Positions 11,452 to 24,559 of a DNA stretch of 64,000 nt are shown here, one piece after another. The stretch lies in assembly GCA_963971405.1 (NCBI GenBank), contig OZ020488.1:21719089-21783088 (forward strand). The letters are read 5' to 3'. The notes below the pieces were generated by a model that searched no databases, was not told the origin of the DNA, and saw only the letters and a program-made list of their open reading frames with translations. The first letter of the stretch is position 1; the number at the start of each line of letters is the position of its first letter. This stretch comes from Psococerastis gibbosa. Lineage: Eukaryota > Arthropoda > Insecta > Psocodea > Psocidae. A program made the position numbers and the translations under genes.

Positions 11452-11712
11452 CAGTGCCGGATTAACCCCTGTGGGAGCCGTGCGCACAAGCTATGTGGGG
11501 GCCGTGGGTGAACACTGTGTCTACCAATATTGCAGCGAAAAAGTCGTTTAACTTCCCGCCAATTTCCAAACTTTGTTTGGAAGTTGTTTTCAACTTTCAT
11601 TTTTTTTTTTAAATTAAAAAAGAAAGTATCGTTTGTGGGGGCCGGAATTTTAGGTATTTTTGGGAGGGCCGTGGGTCTGTGCCCCAAGTGCCCATGGGTT
11701 AATCCGGCACTG
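11452..11712 (+). mobile_element. hAT-like MITE, family B (TIR CAGTGCCGGATTAA)
   Basis: Ends cagtgccggattaacccc and gggttaatccggcactg are inverted repeats of at least 14 bp. Flanks agcaatcc and agtaaccc match at 6 of 8 bases. The interior holds aactttgtttggaa, an A/T-rich centre and gtgccccaagtgcccat. Two more copies lie at 26049-26279 and 53245-53505, all in the same orientation. Confidence 0.88.
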
Positions 11713-12054
11713 AGTAACCCCCTTTTTGTGAAGGGTTGCAAAGTAGGTGGTCGGGTGTTCCTTTATAACTAAGTACTAACTCTGCTATGTTGACAATGGA
11801 ACAAAAATCTAGTAATTAACAATTTTATTGTGCTCCCAGTAAATGAAATTTGGCTATGAATCTGATGTAATCTTAATTTGACGGAGACACTTCTATAAAT
11901 GTTTTGAAAACAAGGTTTATTTAAAGATATTAATTAATTCCTCGCTCCCCAGCAGCAATATTATAAAAGCGGCCAGAAAAATTAATAAAAATTCAAACTA
12001 TCGCAGGTAACTCAGATTTTTCCCACCATAAAATAATATTACTACCTTACTAGT

Positions 12055-12342
12055 CAGGGGCGTAAAGGGGGGGGGGGCACGGTCCAACTTGCCCCCCCCC
12101 CCCAGCCTCGAGCATTGTAAGACGTAGTTCATACTTAATGGTCCGCTTTGCAGCAATATTAATGTTAGCATTCCTGTTTTAGCATTGTAAAATCTACAGC
12201 TATTCGTACTTTACAGCTATTAAAATGCGTAAAACCCTACTATTTTGCTCTTATATTTTCAATTTTTCCTTTAATCCTGCCTGATGACGTCATAAGGTCT
12301 AATTTTTTGCCCCCGCCATCATTCTAAAACTTTACGCCTCTG
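12055..12342 (+). mobile_element. hAT-like MITE, family G (TIR CAGGGGCGTAAAG), perfect 8-bp TSD
   Basis: Ends caggggcgtaaagg and ctttacgcctctg pair. TTACTAGT occurs directly on both sides (12047-12054 and 12343-12350). A G-run and a C-run lie just inside the left end. One aatgcgtaaaaccctactat module is present at about 12224, and gatgacgtcataagg near 12285 contains a CRE-like palindrome. A truncated copy is at 1864-2010. Confidence 0.9.
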
Positions 12343-13089
12343 TTACTAGTTACTACCTATAAGTACCTACTTCAGAAAACCCCAATTCAGTGCATTAAAC
12401 GGATTTTATAGAATAGTGATAAATCAGTAAATAGACTGCTTATTGAGGGGACTTGCATTTTTTGTATGATCACTTTCATTTCTAAGCAGCCATGGCCGTG
12501 CCCAGGGGGGTGGTCCAAGGGGTCCGAACCCCCCCCCCCCCCCCCGAAATATTTTTTTTAAAATGTAAACCTGTATTGTTTGATTAGAGCTCGGGGATAT
12601 ACTGTAGCCTAGATAAGAAGCGAGCCTGAGTAACCCTCTACCGACTACCGCTATACCTATATTAGTTTGCTTTCCTTTATACCTTGCACACATGCAAATT
12701 AGTAATTTTACGAATTCCGCTAAGTGTACCCATTAAATTACATGAAATTCACAGAAGCGGGAAATACTGAAAATTTGTTATTATATTGTATGTTACGCTA
12801 CGAATTGTAGAAACGGGCGATTTCCCGGGCAACTGGTCTGGCCTGTTCGATTGCCAAGTCATATTGTGAAACTGGGACATAGATTGTGAGCATAACCTTA
12901 CATTAATATTCCCGCATGGGGCAACTGTTCTCACTCAGCCAAGCAAAATTTGAGACAGCAACAAAGTGACTACATGACTCCATTCATTATATGCGGAAGC
13001 ATGCGATTTCGGCTATAGATACCAATAATATCATACTTAGCCTATGAGTCTATTATCAAAATATCACGTGTTGGTAATGGAGTAATATT
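12343..13089. other. No gene seen
   Basis: A G-run/C-run pair at 12505-12545 (ccatggccgtgcccaggggg) looks like a small remnant of a CCCGTAGCC-type element. The rest is ordinary AT-rich DNA. Confidence 0.4.
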
Positions 13090-13440
13090 TCACCGTTTGG
13101 GGCCACCCTTGCTGTTTTAGCTATATGCACGTGTCCACACAATTAGGCATTTACATCGAACTGCCTTTAATGGTCAATGAAATGGCTTATTAGGATAATT
13201 AATGGCGATTGGCTACTTGTTTAAGCATTTCCGATCACTAATGGATCTAAACCACAATTTGTGCCTCCAACGCCGCGCCGCGCCGGTCTTTATGCTTTTC
13301 ACTTTGAATCGGTTTACTTCGCAGCTCATGAATTATACGCGCCAATAGGCTAGCGCTAGGTACATGGACATTTCACAGATCCATTTAAATATTGCAGCCA
13401 TCTGTCGGATTTGCTTTCAAGTCAGGCTGGAATTTAGCGA
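13090..13440. promoter_or_regulatory. Candidate non-coding regulatory segment upstream of SOWAH
   Basis: This stretch is free of the repeat families seen around it and less AT-rich, with homeodomain-type cores (ggataattaatggcgattgg) and a GC-rich patch (cgccgcgccgcgccgg at about 13270). No open frame or splice context is seen. The regulatory call is inference from composition only. Confidence 0.2.
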
Positions 13441-13979
13441 GTATTCATTTTTTTTTAAACACGACAACCCAATGAGGTTCTGGACATGAGTCGATTTTTT
13501 TCACTAACAGTAGGTACCCATTGGCCATTAGGGACCCAGCCCAGTTGAAATTTTATTAGTTTTTGTCGAATCTCGAACCTCTACCCACCGTTTTATTGCC
13601 TAGTTCTCAACCAAATGGACTATTCCAGATCGAGTACTCAATAATCAAATAAAAACTGAAAAATAAAGAGCAAGAAGGAGAAGACAGGAAGGTAGGCAGG
13701 CCAAGATATGATTCACACGGTACCTGGAACCTGTTGTTTTATTGATGTTGGTACATAGTGCTAGGCAATAAATAAAGGAAAATGCAACGGGTTATGGATG
13801 CAATTAATTGAAGTGTGTGTGCATCACTGCAGCCCGGTGCATGTTTTCGCGGAGGAGACTGCATTTTATGGCCCCCCAATTTCCTGCCCCTCTCCCATTT
13901 TCAATTCCCATAACGCCACAAGCAAATTAATTCTGCTTCATAAGAAATATATAGCATACGGCACTGTATGATGTTCACC

Positions 13980-14160
13980 AGAGAAGACAAGCGGCTGAGC
14001 TCTATGCAGTCAAGGGCGGATTTTGCCTCCAATTTAGGGGGGGGGGGGTGGGGTCAGCGGGCAGAATCAGTGGATTATAACATTAAAAAACATTATTTCC
14101 CACTGTAAACCCATTTTTTTTAGCATAAGTTCATTTTATTGGGGGGGGGGGTCCCCCGTG
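13980..14160 (+). repeat. Partial G-run MITE (CAAGGGCGGATT end)
   Basis: caagggcggattttgcctcc at about 14010 resembles the TIR of the hAT-like group. It is followed by a G-run, a palindromic A/T centre and a second G-run with tcccccgtgatg at 14140-14160. The right TIR is missing. Confidence 0.5.
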
Positions 14161-17100
14161 ATGTAATAGGATGATATTAGGCCTATGTCGCTGGGTTATG
14201 AGAGGCATGGAAGTCCTCCAGTAACAGAGTTTCTTTAATAAAAGTGGTCCATCCCTACTTGATATAGTTATGTAACAACTGTGACCCAATAAGAAAGTCA
14301 CTATTAACCGAGTTTCTGTCTTACCTGTGTCTTCATAGAGACACTCACCCCTATATAAGGAAGTTGGATGCAAACGTTAAATACTATTTGTATGTCTGGT
14401 CCCAATTTAAACAGATTGGCCGTGTAGACACTGAATGAAACGATAATGTTATCAAACTCACGTCCAGTCGGACTGTAACCCAATAAAAATGGAATGAGTG
14501 CCAAATGAAGGAGACGCCCAAGACAGGGACCTCTCTTGTTCCAACCCCGAAAACAACGTCTTGAATCGGTCACATCTCATAGACTAATAGGCTAGGTTAT
14601 CGGAGTTGTCAGCTCCGACTGGAAAAAAATGGACCTAACCGCAAATGAAAAGGTTTGCTGAGGGTGTGGGCGGCAGGGAGGTGTTGATTATATTTGAAAT
14701 AATGTGAGAGCGCGCGCATCGGTGATTGGTCTAATGGGCCAGTCGTGCCAACCATACGCGCATGCGTGACGACGCGCACGAGTGTTTTTGAGCGATATGC
14801 CCAGCGCCGTTTCTAGTTGCTGTGACATTCCGGGCGAATGACAGAAAATAATACACAAAAGAGGCACACAGGAAGCTAAATACGGGATTCTTTCTACGTG
14901 TTGTTGGAATTATACGTTCTATTCTTTCCAAGACTTCGTGTCTTCGAAGGAAGGTGGTTTCTTTAAAAGCCAAGGGGGCCCGTGGGCCATAAGTTATGAT
15001 ATGGACTGATATGATTTATAATAATTAGGCTCCAGAAATTATGTAACAAATTATTGAGGAATTTAAAGTAAACTCGAAATTGAATGAATTATTATTTATA
15101 TTAATGGTTTCTGTAGCCTGTCCGTAACTATTCTCTGTATCGTACTTAATTAAAAATGAGTAATTTAGCCTGTATTAATTTTTAATAAAAATAAAAATTT
15201 ATATTATATTTATTAATAAAAATAAAAATAAATACGTATATTACAAATTTGCTTAGTTCTCTAGGTCACACCTTTCATTCTCACTGTTCATCTGTTAATG
15301 GTTACCGTATTGGTTTTGATATTTCTATAAATAATAATAAAATGTTGGTTATTACGTATTTACCTGCATTCAAATATGTTATTAATTACCGTATCGTATA
15401 TATATATATATACATACCACATTTGCTTAGCGCATTAGACTGCATAGTTAATACCGCGTAGTCACCGTAAGAAACTTTTTGCGGGGGAAGAATAATTTCC
15501 TATGAAGGGTGTATTTTTTATTTAAGGACTTTGTATGGACCCAGGCCTACTTATTATAGGGCCCATAGATCCTTTACTATCAAGAGTGTAGGCCCTAACC
15601 ATATTATTATAATATAACCAATGTTTTTCCTATTTTTCTATAGTAGGTACTTGCTTAGGTACCTATCTTGTTTCTTGTATCTGTCTTTAACTCTTATGCC
15701 TCTCGTATATGACACATTTGGGGGTTGATATCAATGCTGCACGGCCAGACTGCTAGAATACTATATTATTACACCTATACATTTGAATGAATCGAAATGG
15801 GGCCATAATTGTGTAAATATGTCCAAATTAAAGCAGAACTAAATAAACATTAAAACGGGTGCACTCGTCAAGCCTGTTCCTTTCCAGCCTATTGAAGTCC
15901 CCTTATGTTTCAAATTACATGTTGCTTTCTTCAAGCCTTGTTAATAAGTATAAGAACATACTGTAGATTAAATGGCGTCGAGCAGGTATTATAGGCCTAT
16001 TGAAATTCTTTTCTCAATTGCACTCACTTATCAACAGAAGTAGCCTACGGCCGTTTTATTAGGGAAGTTTGATGGTCACAGGAAGTCCATTTTTATTTTT
16101 TACTTAACTTCTTATGGTAGGCACAGACGGAAACAGGGGGAGGGGCAAATATTTAGTAATTTAATTAGTATTGTAAGTTAATTTATTAGGTACGGTACGT
16201 TCTTATTTAATCGATAAGCTTACAACATAATATGTTTCTTCTATTTATTCACAGTTTGAGGATTTTCGTCCCATATTTAATTAAAAAAATATTCTTGATC
16301 TTTAACGGCTTCAACTACAAGATAATACAGCGATGTTCTTCATACTTCACACGTTAGTTAGTTACTAAAGTAGCCAAGGGGATTGATGCATCCTCAGGAG
16401 GTCCAACTTCCCCCTCACCCAAATTGAATAACATTATACAAGAAAAAATCTCTATTTCAGCTGTTTAGAAGTAAAGCCAGGTACCATTGCCTTGGATCCC
16501 ATAGAAAGCTATGCTAAACTGACTACTTTTCAACTTTACTGCTGCCCCCTGCTACAAAGTGCTTTATGAAGGACTGCTAGTTCCCTGCCCTTTAACCGAT
16601 ACCCAAAGCAAAGGGGAGGTTTTTCACAATTGCCACGTTCATCAGTAATGGATGCTCATCATCCATTTTCCAATCTATACGTTTCAACGACGACCGAATG
16701 TCCTGCAGAACCAGCTTGCTTCAAAAATAACCCAGACAAGCGTATGTGTATAAACGGTTGGTATAGGAGGTACTTACATCATGTGAAGCAGATGCATAGG
16801 GGTCTTGCGAAGAAGACATGAGCAACGGGCTCACCTGATCCCAACACTCTTCATGCATTTCCATAGTGTCACTATCACAAATAACTATTTTCACAAAACT
16901 CCAAGTACCTACTACAGTACAATTCCAGGCTGGTAGCTTTTCAACCGTACATTACGAAGACGGCGGCTCTCGAGACTTGGCCACCTTCATTGCGCTCCTG
17001 AAACAATGAGAGAGAGAAAGATAACAGTAACTTTATTGCTTAATTAATATAAAGTAATTAATAACGTCATTGGCACCGACTTGGGAAAATTCTGAAGGGT

Positions 17101-17337
17101 GCCCCGCTGCACAGCTCTCATGCTTCTTTGCTTTAAAAATCTGTCGTAGGCTATATGATTTCGTATTTTCACGAGTCTCTTGAAGGTTAGTTTGATAAGC
17201 CCGCCTAGTGCGAGGATTTGCGTATTATTTGAATGTTAGATAGTGCCAAGCATTTGATATTCAAACTAAGTCTTTTTTTAATGATTTATTTCCAATCTTA
17301 TATACTAAACAATATAGAGGACAAAAAATAGTTTGGA
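14161..17337. other. No gene seen; repeat remnants only
   Basis: Open frames at 14304-14573, 14731-14973, 15249-15461 and 16630-16821 have no domain I recognise. At 16124-16190 gacggaaacagggggagggg and agtattgtaagttaattt are a diverged fragment of MITE family A. A/T-only stretches lie at 15170-15240. No exon of SOWAH-type protein was found. Confidence 0.45.
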
Positions 17338-17660
17338 CCATTGGCGTACCTACCTACCTAGGGTTTTCTACCACCCCCCCCCCATGATTTTAGATTTGGT
17401 GTCTCAGTTAAAGTAGATCAGAAACGATTAGAACTAAATTTAAAATATATAGTACATTATGTTCCACTGTAGTACTAATGTATTAGTTAGTGATATTCAT
17501 TGCTTTTTCGTTATTTTCAAATTAATGCAAGTATTTTTTATAGTCCCTGGTGACATCCTGTACACCTTTTATTATTCCACTACTTTAGATGGGGGGGGGG
17601 GCGTTCGGCTTTCCAAGCCCAGCCCCCTCCCAGAATTTTGGGTTAGCTACGCTCATGGTT
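17338..17660 (+). repeat. Diverged TIR element of the TGGCGTA type (family F-like)
   Basis: The left end ccattggcgtacctacctac and right end ttagctacgctcatgg are approximate inverted repeats. A C-run sits near the left end, and a G-run with ccccctcccagaattttggg near the right, the latter also seen at the right end of the element at 54487-55475. No matching flanks were found, so it is old. Confidence 0.5.
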
Positions 17661-18256
17661 TGGGCCCATTTTAGTGGGATATCTAAGTTAAAATAAGATT
17701 AACTAATCCATGAGAGAGTTTCTTCAGTGACTTTGTGGAAGTGATACATGACAAAAAAAAGTAAATAATTATAAATAAAATTGTACTTAATTTGAAAGAA
17801 AAAATAATAATTTGTTGTGGAATTAAGTGCAATTTTATTTATAAGATTAACCATCAATTTAAAGCAACAAAAATGTTATTGTATGTACTAGTATTAATAT
17901 GAATGAATCTATTTAAATGTATGGTATATGGTATTCCATGGAATATATGGTGTGTGTAATGTTAAAGTTGTTTTTCCCCCAAGTCAGTTATTTTCCCATA
18001 TACTAAGTATTGTGGGAAAATGTTGAAGAACCTACCGTAACAGACTATCCTGTCGTGATATGGTGCGTATGCTTTTGTTTGAATCTGCCTGTAAATTTTT
18101 TAGGGCGAGCTCGCCGCACCCTTCTCTTGAATTAAAGTATAGGGGTGCTTGAGCACCTATGCACCAAACAACTTGGCGCCACTCAGTCACCTAACAAGTA
18201 GAATAATTTGTGGAGGCACCACAATTTCCAGAAGAATACTAGCTGTGGTGTATCAT

Positions 18257-18780
18257 CAGGCGCGGATCTAGAATGAGACCAAGGAGGGGGCTAAGATTAA
18301 ATACTAATAAAAAAAAGAGTTGCAAAAAATTGCCAATATAATCAGAGGTGGTCCCAGACCACATAAAATGGGGAGGCACTCGTCAGTGGCGTAACGATAA
18401 GTTTTCGAAGGGGCGGTGTAGAATTTGGTGCCCCTCCAACCATTTTCATAAAAGTGTATAAAATGGGGAACGCCGTTCTCATGGATGTACGCAGCTTTTA
18501 AATTAATGACCTTAGTGCCCAGAGGGTTCGCAAATGTAGAGGGGGGTTCGGGGGGCACCCCCCGGTGAATTTGTTTTAAAGTAGGGCTGAAATATTGGGG
18601 TTTTACGCATTTTCAGAGCAATAAGGTTTCTATAGTGTAGGAAATTAATACAATTGAGGTCAAGGGGGGCCCGAGGGTCTCCCCCGGTAGAAAAATTGTG
18701 AAAAATAGGACTGAAATAGTGGGGTTTTACTCATTTTGAGGAACCTAATGAGGGAAGGGGGGCTATAGCCACCATAGCTC
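18257..18780 (-). mobile_element. Long family C MITE with internal insertion
   Basis: The end caggcgcggatctagaatga and the following aggagggggctaa are the inverse of the family C copy at 7712-7971. Two inverted copies of the gcgtaaaacccc module (about 18590-18620 and 18715-18740) and the terminal gggggctatagcc follow. The outer TIR at 18780 is eroded. The middle (about 18385-18560, starting cagtggcgtaacgataag) is absent from the other copy and looks like a nested element. Confidence 0.7.
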
Positions 18781-18882
18781 TCAAATCTCATAGTCTCAAA
18801 TCGCAGATAAGGTGTAACCATAGCCTGCCAATCGAAATAAGCAGACTGGCATTCCTATGCTTATACATAGGATGCAGTATTT

Positions 18883-20452
18883 CAGGGCTTTGTGATTTTT
18901 TTCATGAAATCACAGGATCGTAGTTACAAAATATTTGCGTCCCACTTTCGGATTTTGGCCACTTGGCAGCGCTTAAGTGTTTCCCGCACAAATTTAAAAA
19001 TTGGAATGTAGTAGTCAATATCAATTAAATGTGTAATTTCATATTAATAAATCTATAATGACCCAAATTTAATGAAACCAACTAGTTTTTTGTATCATTC
19101 GCACACCTAGGCCTATCTACAGTACAATGGTCAATGAATATTAAAAAAAAAAAGTGCTCGTGGTATCGTACGCAGTGTGTATTAATGTATGGAAGTATCA
19201 CATACAATACTTCAAATTATGTTCCAACATGAGTTTTGAAGGAGTACTGTACTTTACGTTACGGCAAGCATTCATTAGGTCCTTTTCGTACAGGTCACTG
19301 GGGGTTTGACATTTTAAACCAAAACCCTGTATGGGGAAAGTGCCAAAAAACATCTTTGCGTCGTGTTAGCATACTGTCACAGTAGACCATGTATTGGAAA
19401 TTTTCACAACCCCTATTTATTTAGACAGGTAGTTCCTCACTAACGCAATACGGTGACACCAACCATGTTCCCTTCCTTTTCACTGTGTAAGCCATGGGTG
19501 ACAAGTGAAAACTCAAGGCGAGTTCCATGGAAAAGGCTTTTAAAATACAGCATAATACAATAACATTAATGTAATAACAAATATACAGTAATTTACAGGG
19601 AAGAGGAAGGAACACAACTAATATTTTTGACTTTTTCATTCTGGTAGAAATTGTCATGCATTGACTTAAAGTTTCCACTCGAATTTCCTTGTTTCAACAT
19701 TTTCTCTGGCGGGACGAGACGCCTCCTCTGTTCCTGTTCCTCGAAATCTGCTGCCCTAAAAATTTCAATAATATTAGCCTACCGATACATACCAATTAAA
19801 ATAAGACAACATATTTTGTTTTAGTTAATGTATAAGCTGAAGTGGACCCATAGAGGGAAGTCACTGTCCCAAATTATTACTTCGTAAGCCCTATGCATGC
19901 AAAGGCTTAAAAATGTTTCTTGTAGGCTGTAGGCTGTAACTTAATTGTTGTCCTCAGGTGTGTTTGTGGGGGTGTGTTAAGTGACTTAATTTGGCTACAA
20001 GACGGCAACAATGCAACACATGCAACATTTTAAGAAGAATTAAAGCTATTGTGGGCTTAATATAAATTACTCACTTACCTTTTAGAAGTATTATTGTAGG
20101 CCTACTGTACTTTACATAATGTGTAGCATAGTGTGAACTCTGAAGTTTTCAATCCAACAACCGAACTTATTTTATTATAGTAAAGTAGGTATTGCTGTAG
20201 AGATTGAATCAATAAATAATTTTTATCATTTTTGTTTATCAAAAACCCACTCATGTCTACTGCGTTGTAATTGTTTTGAAAATGAATGTTGACTTCAAAA
20301 CAGGCAGCCAATAGTAGGCCAAGTTTTATAGAACGTTCGAATACACTCACAATTGTTTCTTAATAAATTAATTTGATTGGTTAAAACTGGGACGCAAATA
20401 TTTTGTGACTCGGCTCATGTGATTTTCCTATTTGGAATCACAGACGGCCCTA
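18883..20452. mobile_element. 1.57-kb TIR element, internally degenerate
   Basis: The left end (agggctttgtgatt, then caaaatatttgcgtcccac) reappears inverted at the right end (gggacgcaaatattttgtga, then aatcacagacggcccta). The arms are about 60-70 bp and imperfect. The interior has short open frames (19421-19678 and 20102-20350 on the - strand) with no transposase motif I can recognise. Flanking octamers cagtattt and taccgact do not match. It is the longest TIR-bounded unit in the window. Confidence 0.6.
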
Positions 20453-22005
20453 TACCGACTAGCATTCTATAGTAAATATTATTCTATGGGTGTAACTGTG
20501 TTTAGGGGGTTTTCCCTCGGTATATGGCAGTTCTTGCCGAAAGCGCTAATTCTGGTTATAGTTATAAAAAGTTTTGCTAAAACACCAAGTTTTTGTTTTT
20601 TGTTTATTAAAATGAAATACCACGAAGTCACGAGTAATTTAATTTTTTCTAAACATTGACTTTTGTTCTATTACTAAGCCAATTTAGTGGAGTGCTGTAG
20701 ACGCACTTTATCCTGCTCTGCGATTGATCATTTGATCATACCCTAAAAATACGACATTACAACATATTTTCTTTTTAACCGGCAATAGACAATATTGATG
20801 ATATAAAACATCGGGTCTGCCATATTCACCGTTAAGGGATTAAGTTTATATCCCCTTCAAGTCTTGCACTGGTAAACCGTCCTTTATGTTATCTTTTACA
20901 ACGCTACTTTCATTCTTTAGAGCTTTTTAATTTCCCCGCTTAACACGTTATTTATCGTTTTATGACGAGACTCTTTCCCTTGCAGATAAGATTTCCTATG
21001 TTTTTATTGAATCATCTTGTAGCTTTAAATTAAATAATGACCAATCCTTTTTGGTTATGTTTTACGACACGATCATGACTATTTTTCAAACTCTCGTTAA
21101 ATTTTCTGTGGTAGGTACCCGCGTTTGCGGTATCCGCTCGTCTTTGTAACTCATGACTTGTTTTAGTGCTTAATTAATTAGGCATTGGCATTTAATGTGT
21201 TGAATATTGCGGATTTTCGGTATGTCTTAGAGCTGCTTTATGTTATACGAGTTTTAGTACAACACAGTATCTTAAAAGGAGGAGGCTGATATTTTCAGAA
21301 AGTTTCAATTTATTATTAGACTACAGACAGTAAATATAGGAGCAGATTCAGGATTTTTTCAGTGAGAGCACTAATAGGCGGTCCATTTACAGACATAAAA
21401 GCTAACAAAAAACATATCTTTTAAACAGGAAGGTCTCCTCCGAGGGGTCAATTTTCAAAATAGATGTGCGAAGTAATAATGGGTTGAGCATTTCTACTTC
21501 GGTTATTATTTCAATAAAGAAATATTTGATTTTACAGACCAGAAACACTTTCTTTCAGCTAATAAAAAAATGTCCTCGAAACGGGTGTGCTCCATCCATA
21601 TCACCGTAAGCTATTTAGAAGAATAACGTGATTTAAAATTGTAGAAACGTTGGATTCACTGTATGTACCTGTATATACGTCACACCCAATTAATATGCTG
21701 TGCAAATTGTAATCAGTTTGTTTTTATGTAGACTACTTAGTGTCTTACTTGTCCAGATAATACTGTAACTACAAATATATAATATGCATATTTCATGTGA
21801 CATTAGACAATTTTTATGTAACTTAATGAAGACCTAAAGACAGAAAAAACCCTCATGCACTAAAAATGGCTAATAAAGGCATTTAACCTCCATTGGCGAT
21901 TTTTAGTGCCTGCTGAGGTTTTATTGCAATATTAACAAAGTTATTACATATAAATAAAATAAATAAATATATAAGAACTTTTTATTGTTTCTATTACTAA
22001 GCAAA
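20453..22005. other. No gene seen
   Basis: AT-rich DNA. The open frame at 20432-20659 starts inside the right TIR of the preceding element and has no domain. No repeat family from the list was recognised. Confidence 0.45.
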
Positions 22006-22120
22006 CCTAGCGGAGTTAGGGCTATAAAGCCCTCCCTCACACTCAACTAGGAAGGCCCTGGACCGCCTGCTTTACATGCCCTCCGAAGCATGGCCAGAAA
22101 ATGTAGCTGATGTCCTGACG
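22006..22120 (-). repeat. Truncated SINE, same family as 37195-37480
   Basis: Shares gaccgcctgctttacatgcc, ctccgaagcatggccagaaa and the ttattgtttctattactaag end with the longer copy. The tRNA-like head is missing. Orientation is taken from the B box of the longer copy. Confidence 0.75.
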
Positions 22121-24278
22121 TATGCCTATTGGCATTAACTAATAATGTAGCAGTATATGATAATAAGTTTAAAGCTTACAAATAAGCCTAAGTGTACTTG
22201 ACACTGCACCCCGAGACTAATAGGCCTAGCTATAGTACAAACTGCCAATAAAAAAATTTAAATAACGAATTTGTCCATAGATTAGACATTGACGTGGGGT
22301 TTTTTTGGCGGGGGGAGGGGCAAGTTTAAAAGAAGAACTTGTTTTGTATTATTAGTCAAAAAAGATTATTCTATCATAAAATTTTGGGACCCCTGGTCTT
22401 GACCATGAGTATTTACTTACGATTACTTTTTTTATTGTAGATTTGTGGCTCGAAAAGCATCGCACTCAGGCAATAAGTCATCATTCACTATATCGTATCA
22501 CTACAACTCTATAACCAGTTTAATATTGAAGATTCTCATCTCGAAAGCAGAAAGTTATAGCTGAAGAATAATATAGAAAAATTTGCAAATTTACAATTAG
22601 CCTAAGTTAGTGAGGTATTATAAATAAGGAGGAGATGGGAGGAAAATTATTATTTTTGTTTATTATATAAATTTACCGCATCAAAAAGACCAAAACTATT
22701 TAATAACACTAGCACCCCGTGGCAAAAACTTGGAAAAACCAGATCAAATATGGAAGCGGCTACTTACGTGTAATGCAGACGACAATCCAAAAAAGCCCGC
22801 CAAAAACAAAAAAAAAAATGAGGAAAGTAGTAGTAAGCCACTGCAGCACAACAGTGAAACAACACCAACAGTTGAGTACGATAGAGCACAGCCAGCGGTG
22901 CACTCCATGTCCCCTCTTCGTTCTCGCTCCCTCCCATAGCTTCGTCTCTCTCTGTCGTGCCTACACTTCGGTCTACCTTTACATTATTCCGTACTACCCG
23001 ACTGAATTTGCGGGCAAATGGCTGTACATTTATCCCTGTCTTCTTTCCTTCAACTATGTGTCTAACATGTGTTAGAACGGTGTACATATTACATGGTTCT
23101 GGATGTTTTCCACTATGTTTAACAATTTAGGGACCTCTAAAAAATTTGTCCCTAGTCATTAGGTTAGTGTCGAATGGGTTGATGTGTTTGATTACTCATT
23201 GTTATTTGTTCTAGTTTCTTTTATTCGTTACGGGCAATTGATTGGGGGGAGGGTTTCGGTTAATTTCTGTGAGGGCGTTGGTGTTAAGATTCAGGATGAG
23301 AGGATTGGTTTGACTATTCAATACTTTTGGCATTAATTTATGTACTACGCTAATAGACATGAAAGTTTATAGAAAAAATGTGCGCCATCAAATTCACGGC
23401 AACATGAAAATTAATAGGTACTGCAATAACGGAAGCAGTCTACGTGGTTTATTAAATTAAAAACATTTTAATTAAAAAGATTGAAAAAAAGACGTGGTTT
23501 TGTGGTTAATTTTATGGAGAGTCATCTTACCTATTGAGACGGCGACCAATGTTCGACTTCCGGAAAATGTCTTCACAACTTTTCATTTCATGACCCCCTG
23601 AGCCTAAAACCACCCTCCCTTCAAAATGTTATAAATGTATGTATACGTACGTGTATGTATTCCATGAATATCGATTTTAGGAAACTCTCTAACTTCCGTA
23701 GATATTATTCGATTTTTATGAAACTTGGTACAACATTATTGATCATAAAAATATCTTGATCAAGTTCGTTAACCAGCTGGGTGAACCATTTCGTTCCAAG
23801 GTGGCGGCCGATTGAAACCTTATTAAATTCATATCTCAGTTAATATTGGTCGCAGAGGAATGAAATAAAATCTGACTGAAAGCCCGTACCATCGGCTACG
23901 ATAATGGTTATTAGCACTTTTTACAACAAATCAACTATTTATAGATGGCGTCCATTCAAAGTGAAAATAATGTGATACTTAATTAAAAGTTCATAGTCGT
24001 CATTGTGGTTTGAAATTGGGAACATAAGAGTGTTTTGTGTGTTGATGTTGTGGTCGGGAAAAGAATGAAGTATTTTTTTATTTTTAATTACATAAGCACA
24101 TAGAGAGTATGTAGCATAGAGGAAAAGCGAGGTCTGCGATTGCATGGAATCTCCCTACAGCAGGGATTTTTATGTCTCTAGAGTCGAATTTGGAAGTTTT
24201 GATGTTGAAACACAGACTATGCTTTTTCGATGACTTTTTATACAAAACAGCAAAGAAGGCAAAATACTATAGTATATC
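22121..24278. other. No gene confirmed; one compositionally unusual patch
   Basis: At 22715-23080 three overlapping open frames (two + and one -) cross a GC-richer patch. The 69-codon frame starting 22730 is Lys/Ser-rich, but no start context, splice site or family could be attached. At 23600-23900 a stretch with gaaacttggtacaacatt and ccaaggtggcggccg may be an old interspersed repeat. Confidence 0.3.
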
Positions 24279-24546
24279 TAGGCACGTAGCCAGGGAGGGG
24301 GTTTTGGGGGCTGAAGCCCCCCGAAATGTAAAAAAATTGCATTGTTCAGTTTGATGTTTCATCTGTAATTTTTTTCTCAATTTATAACAACACACAACAC
24401 TAAAACTGTGTGTTTTGCATGTAAATTCTTAAGAATTTGGGGGGGGGGGGTGGACCCACCGTTTTACTGGGAGTATTCCATACCCCCCCCCCCCCGATCC
24501 CTTGGTGGTTAGCCCCCTCCGAAATAAAATCCTGGCTACGTGCTTG
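24279..24546. mobile_element. hAT-like MITE of the GCACGTAGCCAGG group, 8-bp TSD (7/8)
   Basis: Ends ggcacgtagccaggg and cctggctacgtgcttg are inverted repeats. The flanks agtatatc and agtatttc match at 7 of 8 bases. Two G/C-run blocks with cccccgaaat lie just inside each end. It belongs to the same broad group as family D. Confidence 0.82.
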
Positions 24547-24559
24547 AGTATTTCTTTTC

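Noticed and set aside
22719-23087. Three overlapping frames of 69-118 codons
   Set aside because: Different strands and frames overlap, with no domain, splice site or start context; left as a compositional oddity only.
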